DNA from: Caldisericota bacterium
Lineage (GTDB): Bacteria; Caldisericota; Caldisericia; Cryosericales; Cryosericaceae
DNA length: 10,940 nt
Assembly: GCA_026390285.1 (NCBI GenBank)
Contig: JAPLGH010000095.1
Location: 1-10,940 of the forward strand
Reading direction: 5' to 3'
In this document: piece by piece, positions 6,323 to 10,940 of the stretch
How the letters are laid out: every line of letters begins with the position of its first letter
How positions within the stretch are numbered: position 1 is the first letter of the stretch
Notes under the pieces: generated by a model
What the model was told of the DNA's origin: nothing
The model's database searches: none
Seen by the model: the letters and a program-made list of their open reading frames with translations, nothing else
Made by a program: the position numbers and the translations under genes

Positions 6323-6826
6323 ATGGCTGGTAGTCTGAATGAGATGTTGCCTGATCCCATCAGCGACGCAGATGAACTGATTCTGCTGGATTTGTTGAAG
6401 CGCAAGATGACGGTGATGGCGGATATCGCCGTAGAGCTCCTGCGCGCCATGGAGAAGGAATTCGGTTCCAAAGCGCGTGAAGTCGTTCGAGAGATGATCA
6501 ACCACCAAGAGTTTGAAGCACGCCGGGGCGCCGGCAAGCCAGAGACGGATCTTCGCGATTTCTGCGCAATGGTAGACAAGACCGCTGTAGGCACTCACAA
6601 ATGGAAGAAGACCGAGGATCAGCCTCACAGGGTAGGCTACAGTTTCACCAGATGCATGTACGCCGAGATCTTTCGTGAACTTGAGGAGCCTGAACTGGGG
6701 CTCATCATGTGTGCAAGAGACGAACCTTGGGTCAGATCCTTCAACCCGAAGCTAGCTTTCAAGCGAACCAAGGCGCTGATGGCCGGAGACGAAATGTGCG
6801 ACAACACGTACTACGTGGAGACCTAG
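6323..6826 (+). CDS. L-2-amino-thiazoline-4-carboxylic acid hydrolase family protein
   Basis: A 167-residue cytosolic protein. Its C-terminal part, with LGLIMCARDEPWVRSFNP (about 125-142) followed by FKRTKALMAGDEMCDNTYY (about 145-164), matches the family named after the bacterial enzyme that opens the L-ATC ring on the way to cysteine. Conserved-looking cysteines are C81, C111, C130 and C159. The N-terminal helical half (ELLRAMEKEFGSKAREVVRE) fits the family too. AAGGAGGAG at 6311-6319 places the start at ATG 6323 with high confidence. Many family members are only annotated by similarity and their substrates are unknown, so an L-ATC activity is an inference. It stands alone: no N-carbamoyl-cysteine amidohydrolase is seen beside it, and both flanks look eroded. 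Confidence 0.75.
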   Translation: MAGSLNEMLPDPISDADELILLDLLKRKMTVMADIAVELLRAMEKEFGSKAREVVREMINHQEFEARRGAGKPETDLRDFCAMVDKTAVGTHKWKKTEDQPHRVGYSFTRCMYAEIFRELEEPELGLIMCARDEPWVRSFNPKLAFKRTKALMAGDEMCDNTYYVET

Positions 6827-7514
6827 CTGCTCCAAACGCGGCCAAAGAAGCAAGATTCAGCAACGCGACTCTCTCACAAGGGCCGCCTTGTGCATGTTCA
6901 GGAAAGAAGGGGAGCCTCAGACTCCTGAACGGTATCCTGCTGGCCTACGACAAGGACGGACTTGCGAGTTTCAGTCTCTCGTAGAGACCCCCCTGAACCC
7001 CGGCCGACTCCGGTTCGTCGTTGCCATGTAGCCCGATTCAGTTGGTTGACATGATTCAAGAATCCTTAAGCACCGAAGCCTGTACGGCGGGCGCTATGCC
7101 TATGCGAAGACGGAAACGAAAGGCCAGCAGGAAGCGATCCTGCACTAACGGCGGACACTACCTGGCCGTTGACTAACATGAGCTCCATTCCCGCCGCTCC
7201 TCTCTCGTCCAAAGGACCAGGAGTATTCTGTCTTCCTTCACGCAGCTCTTCTGATGAGGTTACGGAAACAGTTGACATCCATTCCGGATGAGTCGACGGG
7301 AGCACTTGACCCGTCCTGTGCCAGGACTATCCTGAGAGCAGCATCGTGCGAATCCCTACTCTTCGCGCGTGTGGCAAGCAAACTGCCATTCGGCGAAGTC
7401 AAGGAGAGTTCAGGAGCTGCGAATGCAGAGAATATGCACAAGCAGAGTCGCTGGCAGTGCGGGATGTTGTGGGCGTGCCCGACGTGGCACAGGAAGAGGC
7501 AAAAAGGGAAAACC
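6827..7514. other. Gap without a recognisable gene; stacked hairpins at its start
   Basis: Frames here are short, overlapping and without known motifs. Just after the 6323 gene lie two hairpins: CACAAGG/CCTTGTG with a GCCG loop (6875-6892) and GTTCAGGA/TCCTGAAC (6896-6930). Neither has a T-tract, but they may mark the 3' end of that transcript. A fragment at about 7070-7149 reads LYGGRYAYAKTETKGQQEAI before a TAA and could be a gene tail. A TTGACA hexamer occurs at about 7047-7052 without a good -10 box. An open frame from 7254 runs into the kinase fragment, but its first 85 codons do not resemble a kinase. Confidence 0.45.
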
Positions 7515-8126
7515 ATGACTGTCAAAGGAATCCGTTCAGGCAAGGCTGCCATTCTCAACCCTGCCGCTGTCCCGCCGGAGGGGCGCGAAGAGCTTGATCG
7601 GATCCGGCGTGCCACCGAGCGCATGGGACAGCTCATCGACGACGTGCTGCTGCTGTCACGGGTGACCCGCAGCCAGATGCATGTGGAGGAGACCGACATG
7701 AGTGTCCTGACCGCCGAAGTTGCCAAGAGACTGGTCCAGGAAAACCCGCAGCGAGACGTCCAACTGAGCATCGACCCGGGCATGGCGGCGACGGGCGACC
7801 GCCAGCTGCTGCACATCGTGGTGAGTAACGCCCGGAAGTTCACGTCCAAGCACGAGCACGCGCACGTCAGCAAGGGAAGTGAGCGCGACCCGGAGCACGG
7901 CCTCGCGTTCTTCGTGCGCGACGACGCAGCCGGATTCGACCTAAGGTACAAGGACAAGCAGTTCGTGGCCTTTCAGAGGCTGCATTTACAGGAAGCGTTT
8001 CCAGGGACCGGCCTCGGGCCGGCGACGGTCGAGCGGGTAGTCCGCCGCCACGGCGGGCGCGTCTGGCCCAACGCGCAGGTGGGACAGGGTGCGACGTTCT
8101 ATTTCACCCTGGGAGGCGTATCATGA
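7515..8126 (+). pseudogene. Truncated histidine kinase C-terminus (phytochrome-kinase type)
   Basis: From about residue 20 (PPEGREELDRIRRATERMG) the frame matches the end of a HisKA dimerisation domain (LIDDVLLLSRVTRSQM) and a HATPase_c domain. The ATP-site boxes are N105 in SNARKFT, DDAAGF (136-141), the F-box AFQRLH, GTGLGP (164-169) and GGRVW...GATFYFTL at the end. The H-box helix with the phosphorylated histidine is missing, as is any sensor domain. The N-box region is shortened by a few residues against the usual ENLLGNAWKFT, the first G-box glycine is Ala (DDGAGF to DDAAGF), and the G2 box has Pro for Leu (GTGLGL to GTGLGP). It should not work as a kinase. Start ATG 7515 follows AAAGGGAAAACC, but open frame continues upstream to 7254. 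Its stop overlaps the next start as ATGA, a relic of a two-component operon. Confidence 0.7.
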
Positions 8127-8227
8127 ATTCCAAGATCGTCCTGCTGGCAGCTGGGGAGCGCGCCTACCTGACCAATCCGATTGACGTGAAGGGATTTCTG
8201 AAAATGGTTGCGGAGAAGCGGGGATGA
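8123..8227 (+). pseudogene. Response-regulator receiver-domain stub
   Basis: A 34-codon frame whose body, LLAAGERAYLTNPIDVKGFL followed by KMVAEKRG, matches the last 30 or so residues of a CheY-like receiver (typically LLAAGARAYLTKPIDVxEFL). The first 90 or so residues, including the acidic pocket and phosphorylated Asp, are gone. The conserved Lys of the T-K-P motif is Asn. It overlaps the upstream kinase fragment by ATGA (8123-8126) and the downstream kinase by ATGA (8224-8227). An internal deletion that joined a receiver's start to its end would explain both overlaps. It cannot act as a phospho-receiver, though its translation may still couple to the next gene. Confidence 0.6.
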
Positions 8228-10940
8228 TCGCCATTTTTGCGCGCCGCAACCCGCGCCGGCTATTGCGCACTGCGCTGATTGTTGCCGCATACCTGTGCGC
8301 GTTCATCATTCTCGACCTTATTTCATATCAGTTTGAAGAACTCCGTGGGATTGTCGCCTGGTATCCGCCCGCTGGACTAACCTACGCCCTGCTGTTGGTG
8401 TTTGGGGCGACACTCACACCCGCTGTGACGATCGCCTTGCTCATTAGCAGCGTATTCATCTATCGCATGCCTCAACCCCCGTACCAGCTCGTCTTGTGGG
8501 CACTCATCATATCCTGCATCTATGGCGCTGCTGCCACGTTCCTGCGCCACCGGATTCGCTTCGATTGGCAGCTGCGAAAATCACGCGACGTGACCTGGTT
8601 GGTTGTCATGGCTGTATTTGTTTCAGCGCTTCTTGCCGTGCTTTCCGTTTCGAGTTCCGCCTTGAGCAGTGATATGCCGCGCAATGAAGTCCTGCGCGCG
8701 ATGTTCATCTGGTGGATTGGTGAGACGGTCGGCGTCCTGACCATCACACCCTTTCTGCTTATCCATGTGATGCCGCGGCTGAACCAGTCTGCGGAAGGAC
8801 AGCCGGTCAGGTCCCCCGCCCGCCGGTCATTTCCGCGTCCAACGCTCTCTGTTATTGGACAAGCGTTCAGCATCGCGCTTATGTTCTACTGGGTCTTTGG
8901 CGCACACGGCCTGGATGAGTTTCGGCCCATGTACCTTCTTACCTTGCCGCTCATCTGGATTGCCCTCGATCATGGCTTCAAGGGAGTCACCACCGGAATC
9001 GTAGTGTTGAATTTCGGGGTGATGTTAGCGATGTGGTTCTTTCGATTCGACGTCGCACGCCTCGGCGAACTACAACTGCTGACGATCGTCAATTGTATCG
9101 TTGGCTTGCTTATGGGCGCAGTTGTCACCGAGCGCAAGCGGACAGAGAAGGCGCTGGCCGAGAACATGAATCTGCTCAACGAAGTGCAGGAGGTCTCCCA
9201 CATCGGCGGTTGGGAGTATGACGTGGAAACGAAGCACCTAAAGTGGACGCAGGAGGTGTACCGCATCTACGAGCTGCCACCGGACTATGACCCCAACGAC
9301 ATCGCGAACGACATCCAGCACTACACGGGAGACGACCGGAAGCGGACCGAAGAAGCCTTTGGGCGTGCTGCTACCGGCGGTGAGCCCTATGACTTGGAAC
9401 TCCAGTTCGTGACTGCAAAGGGCAACCGCCGTTGGGTCAGGACGATGGGAGTGGCCGAGCTGAAGGATGGGCACCCGATCCGCGTCGTCGGCAGCATCTC
9501 CGATATTACGCAGCGCAAACAGGCGGAGCAGGCTCTGCGCCAGAGCCAGGATAAGTACCGCATGCTGACGGAGAGCATCAAGGACGTCGTGTGGATCGTC
9601 GACACCGAGACCCTGCAGTTCCTCTATGTGAGTCCTTCCGTAAAGCGGCTCCGTGGATACACCCCTGAGGAGATCATGGCTCAGCCGATGGATGCTGCCC
9701 TGACGCCTGAGAGTGCAGCATTGGTGAGACAGGGGATACAGCGGCAGGTCGAGGACTTCGTGTCTGGCAGGGAGCTGCCCGACATGTTCTACACGACCGA
9801 TATGGAGGAACCCTGCAAGGATGGGTCAACGGTCTGGACAGAAACGATCACAAGCTACTACCGGGACGACCAGACAGGTCATGTCGTCGTGCGCGGCGTG
9901 TCACGCGACATCACCGACCGCAAGCAGATGGAAGAGAAGCTTCGCATGTCTGAGTTCGACCTGCGTCAGGCGCAGGCCTTGGCGCACGTCGGCAGCTGGC
10001 GCTGGGACATAGCCCATGATAAGCTCCTCTGGTCGGACGAGATGTACCGCATCTATGGGATTGCTCCGCATGCGTTCACCGGGTCCTGGCAGGACATCAT
10101 CGCGCGTGTCGTCCACCCTGAGGACCGAGCCCGCGTCGAAGAGGCAAACAGGACCGTTATCGAGGATCACAATCCACAGCTCCTCGAGTACCGCATCGTA
10201 CGTCCCGACGGCTCTGTTCGCACTGTCTGGGATGAAACCGGGGAGATGACCCTGGACGACAAGGGCCACGTCTCCTCCTTGATCGGTGTTGCCCTCGACA
10301 TCACCGAGCGCAAGCAGGCAGAAGCTCAACTGCGCCAGTCCCAGAAGATGGAAGCCATCGGTACACTGGCAGGAGGGGTTGCGCACGACTTCAACAACCT
10401 GCTGACCGGCATCCTGGGCAACATCGCCCTCATGCGCACCAGCCTGCGCCCATCCGACCCCTTGCTGGAGAACCTGAATGGAGCCGAGACCGCTGCTCGT
10501 CAGGCGGCGGACCTCACGAAAGGGCTGCTGACCTTCAGCCGCAGCGCCGTGGTCTTGCCGATTTCCATGAGTATCACGGCCGCGCTCGATGCTACCTTGG
10601 CACTGCTGAAGCAGTCCCTGCCAGCCACCATGGAGATCGTCCGTGACTACGAGCAGACAGTATGGAACGTCCTGATGGACCAGTCACAGATCACGCAGAT
10701 CCTGCTCAACCTGGCGGTCAACGCACGCGATGCCATGATGGGCAAAGGGACCCTGACGATACGAACCAGGAACGAAGCTGTGGAAGAGGACTATGTCCGC
10801 AACCATCCGTTTGCACGCACAGGGGAGTTCGTCCATCTCAGTGTCACAGATACGGGGTCCGGGATGTCTTCGGAGGCCATGCAGCATCTCTTTGAACCCT
10901 TCTACACGACGAAACCAGTGGGGTCCGGCACGGGCCTGGG
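8224..10940 (+). CDS. MASE1-PAS-PAS-PAS sensor histidine kinase (3' end outside window)
   Basis: An open frame of 905 codons runs from ATG 8224 to the window edge without a stop. Residues 1 to about 300 form a MASE1 membrane sensor of some eight helices, with WYPPAGL (46-52), WWIGETVGVLTITP (163-176) and PLIWIALDHGFKG. Three PAS domains with PAC tails follow: about 323-433 (GGWEYDV...ISDITQRK), 445-565 (DVVWIVD...SRDITDRK) and 586-703 (GSWRWDI...ALDITERK). HisKA carries LAGGVAHDFNNLL with the phospho-acceptor H721. HATPase_c shows N833 in NLAVNARDAM, D876-TGSGM, FEPFYTTK and the start of GSGTGLG at the edge. All catalytic boxes look intact. Kinases with this HDFNN H-box often carry a receiver at the C-terminus; here that lies outside the window. 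The start follows GGAGAAGCGGGG and overlaps the receiver stub by ATGA, so translation is probably coupled. PAS1 and PAS3 resemble each other and may be duplicates. Confidence 0.9.
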   Translation, partial: MIAIFARRNPRRLLRTALIVAAYLCAFIILDLISYQFEELRGIVAWYPPAGLTYALLLVFGATLTPAVTIALLISSVFIYRMPQPPYQLVLWALIISCIYGAAATFLRHRIRFDWQLRKSRDVTWLVVMAVFVSALLAVLSVSSSALSSDMPRNEVLRAMFIWWIGETVGVLTITPFLLIHVMPRLNQSAEGQPVRSPARRSFPRPTLSVIGQAFSIALMFYWVFGAHGLDEFRPMYLLTLPLIWIALDHGFKGVTTGIVVLNFGVMLAMWFFRFDVARLGELQLLTIVNCIVGLLMGAVVTERKRTEKALAENMNLLNEVQEVSHIGGWEYDVETKHLKWTQEVYRIYELPPDYDPNDIANDIQHYTGDDRKRTEEAFGRAATGGEPYDLELQFVTAKGNRRWVRTMGVAELKDGHPIRVVGSISDITQRKQAEQALRQSQDKYRMLTESIKDVVWIVDTETLQFLYVSPSVKRLRGYTPEEIMAQPMDAALTPESAALVRQGIQRQVEDFVSGRELPDMFYTTDMEEPCKDGSTVWTETITSYYRDDQTGHVVVRGVSRDITDRKQMEEKLRMSEFDLRQAQALAHVGSWRWDIAHDKLLWSDEMYRIYGIAPHAFTGSWQDIIARVVHPEDRARVEEANRTVIEDHNPQLLEYRIVRPDGSVRTVWDETGEMTLDDKGHVSSLIGVALDITERKQAEAQLRQSQKMEAIGTLAGGVAHDFNNLLTGILGNIALMRTSLRPSDPLLENLNGAETAARQAADLTKGLLTFSRSAVVLPISMSITAALDATLALLKQSLPATMEIVRDYEQTVWNVLMDQSQITQILLNLAVNARDAMMGKGTLTIRTRNEAVEEDYVRNHPFARTGEFVHLSVTDTGSGMSSEAMQHLFEPFYTTKPVGSGTGL

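Noticed and set aside
6216..6338. A 40-codon frame running into the start of the hydrolase gene
   Set aside because: No good ribosome binding site, Arg-rich composition and no known family; probably chance.
6028..6628. Two long overlapping minus-strand frames
   Set aside because: Both overlap the hydrolase gene antisense, lack motifs and have poor start signals.
7238..7957. A 239-codon minus-strand frame
   Set aside because: Ser/Arg-rich shadow of the high-GC kinase fragment, which has recognisable kinase motifs on the + strand.
9901..10386. A 161-codon minus-strand frame inside the large kinase
   Set aside because: Antisense shadow; the + strand frame carries PAS3 and the H-box here.

Overview
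The window looks like chromosomal DNA of a bacterium of medium-to-high GC, probably an anaerobe. Most genes have a strong AGGAGG-type Shine-Dalgarno sequence. The families present (DUF362, UPF0261, PEP-hydrolase-like, L-ATC hydrolase-like, an orphan ECF S component, MASE1/PAS kinases) suggest groups such as Chloroflexota, Caldisericota/Cryosericota-like lineages or Bacillota. The sequence alone does not settle the taxon. All intact genes lie on the + strand.

Region 1 (1-4559) is a metabolic block: a DUF362 protein of visibly lower GC (301-1617), a perfect 19-bp inverted repeat that looks like a terminator (1676-1727), an ECF transporter S component (1763-2293), then a tight two-gene operon. 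That operon holds a Tm-1-like/UPF0261 protein (2505-3716) and a PEP-hydrolase/TIM-barrel protein (3729-4559). Together they correspond to the two halves of the plant protein Tm-1, here as adjacent genes.

Region 2 (4560-6322) has no intact gene of clear identity and looks eroded. It holds a probable two-repeat relic of a type I-E-like CRISPR array (4603-4690, repeat ends exactly 61 bp apart), a stub of an excisionase-like helix-turn-helix protein, an unrecognised minus-strand frame, and a broken minus-strand gene for a secreted or membrane-anchored protein (about 5903 down to 5154).

Region 3 (6323-6826) is a small intact gene of the L-2-amino-thiazoline-4-carboxylic acid hydrolase family with a textbook ribosome binding site. 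About 690 bp without a recognisable gene follow.

Region 4 (about 7515-10940) is a two-component signalling locus. A histidine-kinase C-terminus without an H-box (7515-8126) overlaps by ATGA a 34-codon receiver-domain stub (8123-8227). That stub overlaps by ATGA a large intact MASE1-PAS-PAS-PAS-HisKA-HATPase kinase. The kinase starts at 8224 and runs off the right edge, so it has no stop codon in the window; it is the longest gene here.

Working picture: a small-molecule metabolism/uptake block of unknown substrate, then an accessory zone of decaying genes, then a sensory locus whose first two genes have been truncated while the last survives.
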